From DATFLL01 sp035267785 (GTDB lineage Bacteria > Pseudomonadota > Gammaproteobacteria > DATFLL01): 32,727 nt of DNA. The notes below the pieces were generated by a model. The model ran no database searches and was not told where the DNA came from. It saw only the letters and a program-made list of their open reading frames with translations. Shown in pieces: positions 24,921 to 32,181 of this stretch. The translations under genes were made by a program, and so were the position numbers. Location of the stretch: positions 1-32,727 of the forward strand of contig DATFLL010000097.1 in assembly GCA_035267785.1 (NCBI GenBank). Direction: 5' to 3'. Every line of letters starts with the position of its first letter. Positions within the stretch are counted from its first letter, which is position 1.

Positions 24921-26281
24921 GCCGCCTGCTCCCCAGCTCCCTGTTCGGGCGGCTCGTGCTGGTACTCATGCTCGGGCTGATCGTGGCGCAGAGCCTGAGC
25001 GCCACCTTGAGCTTCCTGGAGCGGGACCGCGCCATCCGCGCCATTATCGGTCTGCGCCTGGCTCAGCGCGTGGCCGACGACGTGCGCGTGCTGGATGCCG
25101 TGCAGCCCGAGCAGCGCGCTCGCGTCGCCGACATCCTTTCCAGTGCGCGCTGGCATATTACCGCCCACGTGGCGGCGCCCTCGCCCGAGGAGGTCGGTCG
25201 CGTACCCGACGAGCGTCTGGCGGCCATCGCCGGCCATCTGCACGCACTGCTCGGCCCCGGCGTGGCGGTACGCATGGCCGCCGGCGCCTCGCGTCCCGCG
25301 CCGGCCTGGTGGCGGCGGGCGTTCCTGCACCGCCATCCTCATCATCCGCCCATGGTGATCACCGCGCATCTGAACGACGGCGAGTGGGTGCGCGTGGAGA
25401 GCCGTTTTCCGCGGCGCGACGCGCCCTGGCCCTCGCGCCTGTTTATTCAGCTCGCCATCCTGCTCGGTGCGGTGCTGCTGCTGTCCATGATCGCCGTCAC
25501 CTGGGTGACCCGCCCGCTGTCGCTGCTTGCCAAGGCCGCGCGGGATCTGGGGCGCAACATTCACCGCCCGCCGCTGCCGGAGTCCGGTCCGATCGAGGTG
25601 CGTCGGGCGGCGCAGGCGTTCAACGCCATGCAGGCCCGGCTGGTGCAGTACATCGACAGCCGCACGCAGCTGTTCACCGCCATCTCGCACGATCTCAAGA
25701 CTCCGATCACGCGCCTGCGCCTGCGCGCGGAGATGCTCGACGACCCCGAGCTGCAGGAGAAGATCGTGCGCGACCTGACCGAAATGGAATCGATGGTGGC
25801 CTCGTCGCTCGATTTTCTGCGCGGGCTCAACTCCGAGGAGGCGCCGCGTCCGCTGGACATCAACGCACTGCTCGGCAGCCTGGCCGACGATGCCGTGGAG
25901 CTCGGCCAGGACGTGAGCGTCACCGGCCGGGCCCGTTGGCCGTTCCCGGCCCGGGCCCAGGCGCTGAAGCGCTGCTTGAGCAATCTCATCGACAACGCCC
26001 TGCGTTACGGCGGCGCGGCACGCATCGCCGTCGAGGACTCGGAGGCGGCGCTGGTCCTGCGCATCCGCGACGAGGGCCCGGGCATTCCCGAGAGCGAGCT
26101 CGGCCGGGTGTTCGACCCCTTCTACCGCGTGGAGGGCTCGCGCAACCGCGCCAGCGGCGGCACCGGCCTGGGGCTGGCCATCGCACGCAGCATCGTCGAG
26201 GCCCACGGGGGCTCGCTCGAATTGGGCAACCGCGGGGACGGCGGCCTGGAGGCGACCATCACCCTGCCGCGCGAATCCTGA
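24917..26281 (+). CDS. EnvZ/CpxA-type membrane sensor histidine kinase
   Basis: This 454-residue kinase has a first membrane segment at about 10-30, a periplasmic sensor region at about 35-174, a second membrane segment at about 175-197, and a HAMP region up to about 250. The dimerisation motif FTAISHDLKTPITRLRLR carries His258. The ATPase domain has NLIDNALRYG (N box), RDEGPGIPESELGRVFDPFYR (G1 and F boxes) and GGTGLGLAIARSIVEAHGG (G2). The sensor region includes a His-rich patch, HRHPHHPP at about 138-145, close to the second membrane segment, a likely metal- or pH-sensing element. It is coupled to the response regulator by a 4-bp overlap. The partner Spy-like protein also has a His-rich tail. 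Confidence 0.92.
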   Translation: MSRLLPSSLFGRLVLVLMLGLIVAQSLSATLSFLERDRAIRAIIGLRLAQRVADDVRVLDAVQPEQRARVADILSSARWHITAHVAAPSPEEVGRVPDERLAAIAGHLHALLGPGVAVRMAAGASRPAPAWWRRAFLHRHPHHPPMVITAHLNDGEWVRVESRFPRRDAPWPSRLFIQLAILLGAVLLLSMIAVTWVTRPLSLLAKAARDLGRNIHRPPLPESGPIEVRRAAQAFNAMQARLVQYIDSRTQLFTAISHDLKTPITRLRLRAEMLDDPELQEKIVRDLTEMESMVASSLDFLRGLNSEEAPRPLDINALLGSLADDAVELGQDVSVTGRARWPFPARAQALKRCLSNLIDNALRYGGAARIAVEDSEAALVLRIRDEGPGIPESELGRVFDPFYRVEGSRNRASGGTGLGLAIARSIVEAHGGSLELGNRGDGGLEATITLPRES

Positions 26282-26430
26282 GCCGCTACGATCGGCCTTC
26301 GCGAAAGGTTCCATTCCGGTTTCTGATCCCGGTCATGGTTTTAGCCGCCCGGATATCTCATTGTTCAATACTGGCGCTGGACTGCGCTCAAAGGCCCGCG
26401 GTGGGAGCATATCGGGCACCGTACATTTCG

Positions 26431-26450
26431 TTACGAACCCTTACAAACTC
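26431..26450 (+). promoter_or_regulatory. 10-bp direct repeat, OmpR-type site upstream of envelope operon
   Basis: TTACGAACCC and TTACAAACTC are adjacent, giving a TTACNAACNC direct repeat with a 10-bp period, the arrangement bound by OmpR-family dimers. A -10-like GGTATAGG lies at 26481-26488 without a good -35, as expected for an activated promoter. The repeat centre is about 55 bp upstream of the expected transcription start. The repeat shares the TTACAA core with the divergent spy-like gap. Confidence 0.45.
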
Positions 26451-26549
26451 CTCAACGACGTGGTGGATGCAGGGGACTAGGGTATAGGTAAAGACGAATA
26501 CGACCGCCCGCGCGGTTTGCGCCGGGCGAGCTACTGGGAGGAACAGATC

Positions 26550-27200
26550 ATGGCGATGCAGCATCACTCACCCCGGCCCGGCACGCGCCGTGTCCACCCG
26601 CGCGACGAGCGCCGCGCCGTTGCCGCGGCCCGTCGGCGTACTCCCCTCGTCATATTGGCCGCGCTGCTCGCGCTCGCCCTGGTGATGGCGCTGAGCGCCT
26701 GCGTCGGGCCCGAGCCGCGCTACGCCGTGCGGCAGAGCGCCGAACCGGTCAAGCTGCCTCCGTCGACGGTGTATTTCTATCCCAAGCACGGCCAGAGCAA
26801 GCAGCAGCAGGACCGCGACCGCTACGAGTGCTATCGCTGGGCCGTGAAGCAGACCGGATACGACCCCGGTAACGTGCAGCCGCCGGCCGGCCAGCAGGTC
26901 GAGGTCGTGCCGACCGTGCCCCCCGGGCACGATACCGCGGTGGGCGCGGTCACCGGCGCCATTATCGGCGGCGCGATGTCCTCGCCGCGTCACGGCGGCG
27001 AGGGGATGGTGATCGGCGCCATCACCGGCGCGGCGCTCGGCGCTTCGTCCGACGAGGCGCGTCGCCAGCAAACCGAGCAAGTCCAGCGCCAATACGACGC
27101 ACACGCCGCCGCCGAGCGGGCGGCCCTGGTGCGCAAGATCAACGACTATCGTCGCGCCATGGGCGCTTGCCTGGAAGGACGGGGGTACTCGGTTCGCTGA
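26550..27200 (+). CDS. Glycine-zipper lipoprotein with C-terminal ECxxWAV/CLEGRGYSV module
   Basis: This 216-residue protein has an unusually long polar N terminus (1-30, R-rich) before a hydrophobic signal segment and an LSAC lipobox (Cys51). After it comes a motif block YFYPKHGQSKQQQDRDRYEC with YRWAVKQTGYDP (about 75-106). Two glycine-zipper repeats, VGAVTGAIIGGA (131-142) and IGAITGAALGA (155-165), suggest oligomer or membrane insertion. It ends with YRRAMGACLEGRGYSVR. The same block and end are present in the next gene, 68 bp downstream with its own GGGAGG site. GGAGG precedes the ATG. It is probably an outer-membrane lipoprotein; function is unknown. The signal may be atypical, because 30 polar residues precede the hydrophobic core. 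Confidence 0.8.
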   Translation: MAMQHHSPRPGTRRVHPRDERRAVAAARRRTPLVILAALLALALVMALSACVGPEPRYAVRQSAEPVKLPPSTVYFYPKHGQSKQQQDRDRYECYRWAVKQTGYDPGNVQPPAGQQVEVVPTVPPGHDTAVGAVTGAIIGGAMSSPRHGGEGMVIGAITGAALGASSDEARRQQTEQVQRQYDAHAAAERAALVRKINDYRRAMGACLEGRGYSVR

Positions 27201-27268
27201 ATGCGGGCGAGACCGACCACCAGACGCGCCGCGACCGCTGTCGTGCGCGAGCAATGGGAGGATCAGAA

Positions 27269-28423
27269 ATGAAGAACACATCCTTGACCACAACGACCCT
27301 GGCACTGGCCGCGTTGTTATGTGCCGCTCCTGCCGCCGGCTGGGCGGACGGGCGCTGGGGTCACGAGCGCGACCATCGCGACGGCCGCCCCGCATACAGC
27401 CATCGCGACCATAAGCCGGGATCGTTCGAGCGCCAGGGGCGGTGGAACCATGGACCGCTCGCGCTGGGCGAGGGCATGCGCCGGGCCCTGGACTCGGCCG
27501 ACGACAACGCGCGCCGTCGCTATCCGCGCGTGGGTGACGACCGCGACGAGCACAGCCGGCGCGACAGGCGCTCGAGACGCGAGCACTCGCGGCCGAGTCA
27601 TGCCCAGCCGCGCCTTGGCTATGACCGCGACGATCGCAAGCACCGCCAGCAGGCGCCCAAACGCGAACACTCACGGCCCGCGCCCAACCGGTCCATGCCG
27701 CGTCTGGGTTACGACCGCGACCAACGGCGCGACGTCCGTCGAGATGACGGGCGCCGCAAGACCCTGCCGCCCAGCCCGATCTACCGTACCGTGCCCCAGC
27801 GGCACGAGCACGTGTATCGCGAGCGCGAGCACGAGCGCGAGGTCTATCGCCGCGTTCCCAGGAACTGGGTCCTGGACCGGCGCTACCGGCACGACCGCTA
27901 TTATCCGCCGCGCGGGCACATCGTGCGGACCCTGCCGCGCGACCACCGTGTCGTGCACTATCACGGTACCCCGTATTACTTCTGGAGCGGGATCTGGTAT
28001 CGGCCCTCGGGCTCGACCTTCATCGTGGTCTCCCCGCCGATCGGGCTGGTGGTGCCGTTCCTGCCGCTGTTCTACACCACCCTCTGGGTGCACGGCACGC
28101 CGTACTACTACGCCGACGGGGTGTACTACACCTACAGCGCGTCCGACTCGGGTTACGTGGTGGTTGAGGCACCGCAAAACGGCAACGTCAGCCAGCCCGT
28201 GCAGCCGCAGGAAGAGCTCTACGTGTATCCGATGAAGGGGCAGAGCGAGGAGCAGCAGGCGACCGATCGCTACGAGTGTCATCACTGGGCCGTGGGTCAG
28301 ACCAACTTCGATCCCACGCAGCCGCCGTCCAACCTGAGCCCCGACGATTTCGCCAACCGCCGCGCCGAGTATCTGCGCGCCATGCGGGCCTGCCTGGAGG
28401 GACGCGGTTACAGCGTCAAATAG
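27269..28423 (+). CDS. Exported DUF6515-like protein with repeated basic region
   Basis: This 384-residue protein has a signal peptide (about 1-26), then a low-complexity region (27-200) rich in R, D, H and E with repeated LGYDRD units. A folded part (about 225-300) contains VVHYHGTPYYFWSGIWYRPSGS, a hydrophobic stretch SPPIGLVVPFLPLFYTTLWV and HGTPYYYADGVYYTY, which I take for a DUF6515-type domain. The last 50 residues repeat the block YVYPMKGQSEEQQATDRYEC...HHWAVGQTNFDP and end with YLRAMRACLEGRGYSVK, as in the upstream lipoprotein. It is likely periplasmic or outer-membrane. It follows 68 bp behind the lipoprotein gene with GGGAGG before the ATG, so both are an operon. Confidence 0.8.
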   Translation: MKNTSLTTTTLALAALLCAAPAAGWADGRWGHERDHRDGRPAYSHRDHKPGSFERQGRWNHGPLALGEGMRRALDSADDNARRRYPRVGDDRDEHSRRDRRSRREHSRPSHAQPRLGYDRDDRKHRQQAPKREHSRPAPNRSMPRLGYDRDQRRDVRRDDGRRKTLPPSPIYRTVPQRHEHVYREREHEREVYRRVPRNWVLDRRYRHDRYYPPRGHIVRTLPRDHRVVHYHGTPYYFWSGIWYRPSGSTFIVVSPPIGLVVPFLPLFYTTLWVHGTPYYYADGVYYTYSASDSGYVVVEAPQNGNVSQPVQPQEELYVYPMKGQSEEQQATDRYECHHWAVGQTNFDPTQPPSNLSPDDFANRRAEYLRAMRACLEGRGYSVK

Positions 28424-28520
28424 CGCAAGTCCCGATCAGTCTGCAAGAGCGTCGACGTGCGCGTGCCCGGGGTCCCTTCCCAGCCCGGGCGCGCGCCGAC
28501 TCCAGCGACGCTCGACCTTG

Positions 28521-28549
28521 GGCCCGCGCCCCCCGCGGGCCTTTTTTTT
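28521..28549 (+). terminator. Rho-independent terminator after envelope operon
   Basis: GGCCCGCG-CCCCC-CGCGGGCC forms an 8-bp GC stem followed by eight Ts. It ends the two-gene operon and lies just before the convergent TetR gene stop. Confidence 0.92.
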
Positions 28550-28556
28550 GCTCTGC

Positions 28557-29135
28557 TCAGTCGCAGGCCAGCAGGCGCCGGGCCGTCGCGTGGCAGCTGT
28601 CGAGCAGCTCGTCCACCGCCGCCGGGTCGTCCAGTGCCCGGCCGATGGCCACCGCGCCGATCATCATGGCCGTGGCCGCCAGCACCTCGTCCTCGCCGCA
28701 GTCGGAGTAAGCGCTGGCCGCGCGGGCGATGCGCTCGCGCATACGCTGGAACACGGCCGTATAGGTCTGTCGCACCGGCGCCTCGCGTACCGCCACGTCG
28801 GTGACCAGAAAGGCCATCGGGCAGCGCACGCTCGTGCCGCTGACGTGCTCCCCGCTGAGATAGCCCCGGATCAGCCCGGCTATCCACTCGCGCTCGGCGC
28901 CGGGCTGGGGCTGCGTCGCCGCGAGCGTCGTCTTCGCCGCGGCCGACAGCAGGGCCTCGGCGTAGAGCTCGCCCTTGCTGGCAAAGTGGGCGTAGAACGC
29001 GCCGCGCGTGAGCCCGGCGTGGCGCATGACATCGTCGATGGAGACGTTGTCGTAGCCGCGGCCGGCGAACAGATCCGCCGCGCTGTCGAGGATCCGGGCG
29101 CGCGTGTTCTGCTTGTGGGTTGCGGGATAGGGCAT
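28557..29135 (-). CDS. TetR-family transcriptional repressor
   Basis: This 192-residue regulator begins MPYPATHKQNTRARIL and has the TetR HTH at about 10-55: AADLFAGRGYDNVSIDDVMRHAGLTRGAFYAHFASKGEL contains the recognition helix TRGAFYAHF. The C-terminal ligand domain has the RCPMAFLVTDV...VREAPVRQTY pattern of TetR_C groups with a Cys near the substrate pocket. An upstream in-frame start exists but would add 27 residues and overlap the operator palindrome at 29191-29210. The ligand is unknown. It diverges from the MAPEG gene, its likely target. Confidence 0.88.
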   Translation of the reverse strand: MPYPATHKQNTRARILDSAADLFAGRGYDNVSIDDVMRHAGLTRGAFYAHFASKGELYAEALLSAAAKTTLAATQPQPGAEREWIAGLIRGYLSGEHVSGTSVRCPMAFLVTDVAVREAPVRQTYTAVFQRMRERIARAASAYSDCGEDEVLAATAMMIGAVAIGRALDDPAAVDELLDSCHATARRLLACD

Positions 29136-29190
29136 GGGGCGGTTCCTTACGGGGCCTGGTCTGACGGGGCCATGGTAGCGGCCCGGCAAA

Positions 29191-29210
29191 ATATGTTCTT
29201 GAACATATTC
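29191..29210. promoter_or_regulatory. Palindromic TetR-type operator
   Basis: AATATGTTC-TT-GAACATATT is a perfect inverted repeat with 9-bp arms 56 bp upstream of the TetR ATG. Position and form suit autorepression by TetR-family dimers. Confidence 0.7.
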
Positions 29211-29279
29211 TGCCACGTCATAGATTGGGCTGCCGGGGATGGCCGCTCGATGCGCAGAAAATGCAGGCGGTGCCGCTGT

Positions 29280-29509
29280 CGAACCCCTCCACCCCTCAAG
29301 GGGGCCTAGGTCCCTGGGGAAGAGGGGCTGACGAGGTTGGAACGAAGGCTTTCCGCTCCCGCAGACAGAGAAACTGACAATGTAAAACGAAGGGCCCCTT
29401 CCCCCTCAGGGGGAAGGACGGGATGAGGGGATCGAATACAAACCAAGCAAGTTTGGGTTGCTCAGCTACGGCACACTCTTCTGACTAACGCAAAGGAGTT
29501 CGACAACAT
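29280..29509. repeat. C/G-run inverted repeats before the MAPEG gene
   Basis: This 374-bp divergent gap (29136-29509) holds no further gene. CCTTCCCCC-TCA-GGGGGAAGG (29397-29417) is a perfect 9-bp stem, and another CCCCTCAAGGGGG run lies near 29289-29305, giving two related C/G stem-loops of the type scattered in many GC-rich intergenic regions. They may be repetitive elements. No gene-like frame is present. Confidence 0.55.
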
Positions 29510-29932
29510 ATGCATCAGGAAACGATTCTCTACCCGCTGCTGGCGATGGCTCTGCTCACCGGCTGGGTCGGCGTGCGCATGCTGCAGCTGCGCTTTCGCG
29601 CCGTACGCCGCGATGGCCTCAGCCCGGCCTATTTCGAGCTCAACCGCGGTGCCCGCCCGCCGGAGTATCTGCTGCGCATCGAGCAGCATTACCAGAACCT
29701 GCTGGAGTCGCCGCTGCTGTTCTATGTGGGGCTGGTGCTGATTTACGTCACCGGGCAGGCCGATGCGATCGCCCTGGCGCTCGGCTGGCTGTACGTGGCC
29801 GCGCGCCTAGCGCATCTGGTCGTGCACGTCGGCGCCATGGGGCTGACCTGGCGGCGGCGCACCTTCCTGACGAGCATCGTGTTGCTCTATGCGTTGTGGG
29901 TCCGATTGTTCGTGCAGTTGGCGGCGAGCTGA
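29510..29932 (+). CDS. MAPEG-family membrane protein
   Basis: This 140-residue protein has four hydrophobic segments (about 5-25, 66-84, 87-108 and 117-137) and fits the MAPEG family of membrane-associated eicosanoid/glutathione proteins. The typical N-terminal NRGARPPEYLLRIEQHYQNLLESPLLFY, with the conserved E and N of the second helix, is seen around 45-72. Bacterial members are often glutathione transferase-like, but activity is not proven. AAAGGAG lies 11 nt before the ATG. It is divergent from a TetR-type gene, so is likely induced by a toxic compound. Confidence 0.85.
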   Translation: MHQETILYPLLAMALLTGWVGVRMLQLRFRAVRRDGLSPAYFELNRGARPPEYLLRIEQHYQNLLESPLLFYVGLVLIYVTGQADAIALALGWLYVAARLAHLVVHVGAMGLTWRRRTFLTSIVLLYALWVRLFVQLAAS

Positions 29933-30022
29933 ATGGGGAGGGAATTTAGGAGAGCGGACACCGCGCGGACACAGGGGAGCGTGTGCCGCGCGGCATCCGT
30001 CAACGCTACGGATGCGAGGTGA

Positions 30023-30430
30023 CTATTCCTCTTCCTTGGCGTCCTGCAGCACGCGCTTGGCCATGCCGGCTGCTTCCTTGGCGGTCTTGTAGTCGTTGGT
30101 CTGCAGGCCGCTGGCGGCGTCGGTCATGGCCGCCTTCAGGTCCTCGTAGGCGGCGCGGCTGACTTGGCCGCGTTCGTTGATGGCGCCGTTGCCCATGCCC
30201 TTGCACGGATTGCCGGCCGCGGCGTCGAAGGCGCCGCCTTTGGGGCCGACCAGGCAGTTCATGACGTGATGCAGATGCAGGTGGACGTGCTTGATGTCCT
30301 TCGACTTGGCGGCAAAGCCCGCGTGCTCGATGGCCGTGGTGATCTCCTGATTGGCGTTGGCGAACGCCGGCGACATGACCAGTGCGGCGCAGGCCGCGAC
30401 GAGCGATACGATGGAAAGTCTGATCTTCAT
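30023..30430 (-). CDS. Exported His-rich protein with HxHxHxHH...C...C motif
   Basis: This 135-residue protein has a signal peptide (about 1-24, ending AFA-NANQE). Residues 48-59 read HVHLHLHHVMNC, five histidines followed by Cys59, then a G/N/P-rich loop ending at Cys76 (GNPCKGMG). The rest is helical, with AKEAAGMAKRVLQDAKEEE at the end. It likely binds a metal in the periplasm; the two cysteines could form a disulfide. I do not recognise a named family. GGAGG lies 6-7 nt upstream of the ATG. It stands alone, ending 91 bp beyond the convergent MAPEG gene. Confidence 0.8.
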   Translation of the reverse strand: MKIRLSIVSLVAACAALVMSPAFANANQEITTAIEHAGFAAKSKDIKHVHLHLHHVMNCLVGPKGGAFDAAAGNPCKGMGNGAINERGQVSRAAYEDLKAAMTDAASGLQTNDYKTAKEAAGMAKRVLQDAKEEE

Positions 30431-30777
30431 GGGTTTCCTCCTGTATGGGACGTGACCGTTACGGGGCCGCCCCTCGTTATTGAATCGGCTCGAAAACGCC
30501 TCGGCTGCGGGCCGCCCGCCTGCCGGCGCGGTGCCGGCCTCAGCGGTGTGACGCGGCAAAGACCGGGCGCCATCGAGCGTGAAGTTCCACTAGCCAGGGA
30601 CTCAGACAAGAGACACCCGAACCTCGCGGGGTATGATCGCTAAGTACTGTTCCCTGTACGCTAGTGAGACAATGCTGGCGCGGTGCGGTTCAATTCCACC
30701 GCCTGTATTAAGGGGAAATTCGGTTTTGTAAACAACGCGTTAGTGACTCGGTGCGTGTGGGATTACACCGGCGATCA
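30431..30777. other. Intergenic region upstream of His-rich gene
   Basis: These 347 bp contain no supported gene. GCGGTG (30680-30685) pairs with CACCGC (30697-30702) around an 11-nt loop containing GGTTCAATTC, similar to a tRNA T arm, but no full tRNA can be folded here. The rest shows no recognised motif. Confidence 0.4.
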
Positions 30778-31359
30778 CTAGGCCCGAAGTGGCCGCGCGG
30801 TCTGAATGGCCTCGCGGAAGCGGCGGGCGCAGGAGGGGCAAAGCGTGTGGCTGAGCCGCGGCAGACCCTGGGGCGGCAGGACGTAGGGATCGACGAGGGC
30901 GGTCTCGATCTCGCACCAGGTGCCGCTGTCCGTTTCGAGCTGCAGGCAATTGCTGCAGATCACCAGCCAGTGCCCGTTGCGCGGCGTCCTGACATCGAGC
31001 AGCGGCACGGCACGCCGCGCCGCGCGCTGCAGGAGCCGCCCGGTGAGGTGGACATGGCGCTTGGCGTCGGCACGCATGGTCAGCTCCATGTCGCGCCGCG
31101 TTTCGGGCGAGTCGCAGCGAAAGGGCAGGGTGGCGCTCGACCGCGAGCGGCGCAGCGCATCGAACAGCTCCCCGTAGTGCCGGACGGCCTCCCAGCCGGC
31201 GACGTACAGGAACAGCCCCGCGCCCATGACCGCCTCGCGCGTGAGCTCGGGTGCCCCGTTGGCGCGGGCGAAGGCCAGCCACGGGCGGTCGACGTCGACA
31301 ATCCGATTCGCCTCGTCGATCTCGTAGTGGAACTCGTCAATGTGTTCCGGCTGGGCCAC
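30778..31359 (-). CDS. PAS-like protein with C-terminal CxxC pair
   Basis: This 193-residue protein has a PAS-like N terminus (about 9-95): FHYEIDEANRIVDVDRPW and the G-G--LFLYVAGWEAVRHYGELF pattern resemble small-ligand-sensing PAS domains. Its end has a conserved metal-binding pair, ICSNCLQLETDSGTW at 134-148 and LSHTLCPSCARRF at 169-181. This CxxC...SHxxCPxC arrangement is frequent at the end of bacterial sensory proteins and probably binds zinc. The start codon is GTG at 31359, with GGAGA 5 nt upstream. No output domain is present, so it may act through partner binding. It runs in the same direction as the Lrp regulator upstream, 77 bp away, so both may share a transcript. Confidence 0.72.
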   Translation of the reverse strand: MAQPEHIDEFHYEIDEANRIVDVDRPWLAFARANGAPELTREAVMGAGLFLYVAGWEAVRHYGELFDALRRSRSSATLPFRCDSPETRRDMELTMRADAKRHVHLTGRLLQRAARRAVPLLDVRTPRNGHWLVICSNCLQLETDSGTWCEIETALVDPYVLPPQGLPRLSHTLCPSCARRFREAIQTARPLRA

Positions 31360-31436
31360 GGCGTCTCCGATGTCGGCCGCTCTCTGTGCTTGCCTCTATC
31401 CTATCTAGGTTGCTTGTGCGGAGATAGCCCGGCAGC

Positions 31437-31919
31437 TCAGATGTAACCGAGCGGTAACTCGGTCGAGTCGATCACCCGGCGCATGACGAAACTGGAATGC
31501 ACGCCGCTCACCCCCTCGATGCGCGTGATCTTCTCCAGCAGGAACTGCTGGTAGTAGTCCATGTCGGGCACCACCACCTTGAGCAGGTAGTCGGCCTGCT
31601 GGCCCGTGATCAGATAACACTCCAGCACCTCGGGGTAGCTCGCCACCTTGGACTCGAACACCTGGAAGCGCTCCGGGGTGTGGCGGTCCATCCCGATCTG
31701 AATGATGGCCGTCAGCTTCAGGCCCAGCCGGTTGCGATCCAGCAGCGTCACCCGGCGCAGGATGATCCCGGCCTCCTCGAGCTGGCGCACCCGGCGTGAG
31801 CAGGGCGAGGGCGACAGGCCCACCCGCTCGGCGAGCTGCTGGTTGGTCAGGCCGCCGTCGCGCTGGAGCTCTTCCAGGATCCGGCGGTCCATGCGGTCGA
31901 GTGGGTGGATTTCTGCCAT
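31437..31919 (-). CDS. Lrp/AsnC-family transcriptional regulator
   Basis: This 160-residue regulator has the typical AsnC HTH (about 5-62: LDRMDRRILEELQRDGGLTNQQLAERVGLSPSPCSRRVRQLEEAG) followed by a RAM ligand domain (about 65-155) with YLITGQQADYLLKVVVPDMDYYQQFL. Family members sense amino acids, mostly leucine or other branched-chain residues. It diverges from leuA, which starts 262 bp away, consistent with leucine-linked control. The ATG at 31919 is chosen, with CGGAGA upstream; the earlier in-frame start adds a hydrophobic stretch not found in the family. An AT-rich region (31940-31975) with a dyad at 31985-31998 may hold the regulatory site. Confidence 0.92.
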   Translation of the reverse strand: MAEIHPLDRMDRRILEELQRDGGLTNQQLAERVGLSPSPCSRRVRQLEEAGIILRRVTLLDRNRLGLKLTAIIQIGMDRHTPERFQVFESKVASYPEVLECYLITGQQADYLLKVVVPDMDYYQQFLLEKITRIEGVSGVHSSFVMRRVIDSTELPLGYI

Positions 31920-31984
31920 GCTTCGCGTCTCCGGGCAAGATACAGCCAATAATACGGTAATAATAGCAATGATTGACCAATATC

Positions 31985-31998
31985 GCCCGAAATCGGGC
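31985..31998. promoter_or_regulatory. GCCCGA-AA-TCGGGC dyad between lrp-like gene and leuA
   Basis: This perfect 6+6 palindrome lies 66 bp upstream of the Lrp-type ATG and 184 bp from leuA, beside an AT-rich stretch with TAATAATAG. It may be an operator, or a hairpin in a leader; neither is shown. Confidence 0.4.
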
Positions 31999-32181
31999 CA
32001 AATTCGCAAGCACATGGCGGGGATTGTTGGCTAGCCTATGTCTCCAGGCTCGGCGCACCACCCCTCGCGCCGAGGCCGACGGAGGGCGATCCCTTCCGCA
32101 CGCATGCCGGCCCCTCCAGGCAACCCCCGGGCGGGCCGGCCAATTAAGACAACACAGCCCAAAAGGCAAAAGGTGGAGACC

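Noticed and set aside
30678..30705. T-arm-like hairpin GCGGTG...CACCGC
   Set aside because: Looks like a tRNA T loop (GGTTCAATTC), but the surrounding sequence cannot fold into a tRNA and the stem/loop size is wrong.
32038..32181. In-frame upstream ATG or leucine leader peptide before leuA
   Set aside because: No run of Leu codons and no terminator/antiterminator stems; the ATG at 32182 has a strong ribosome-binding site.
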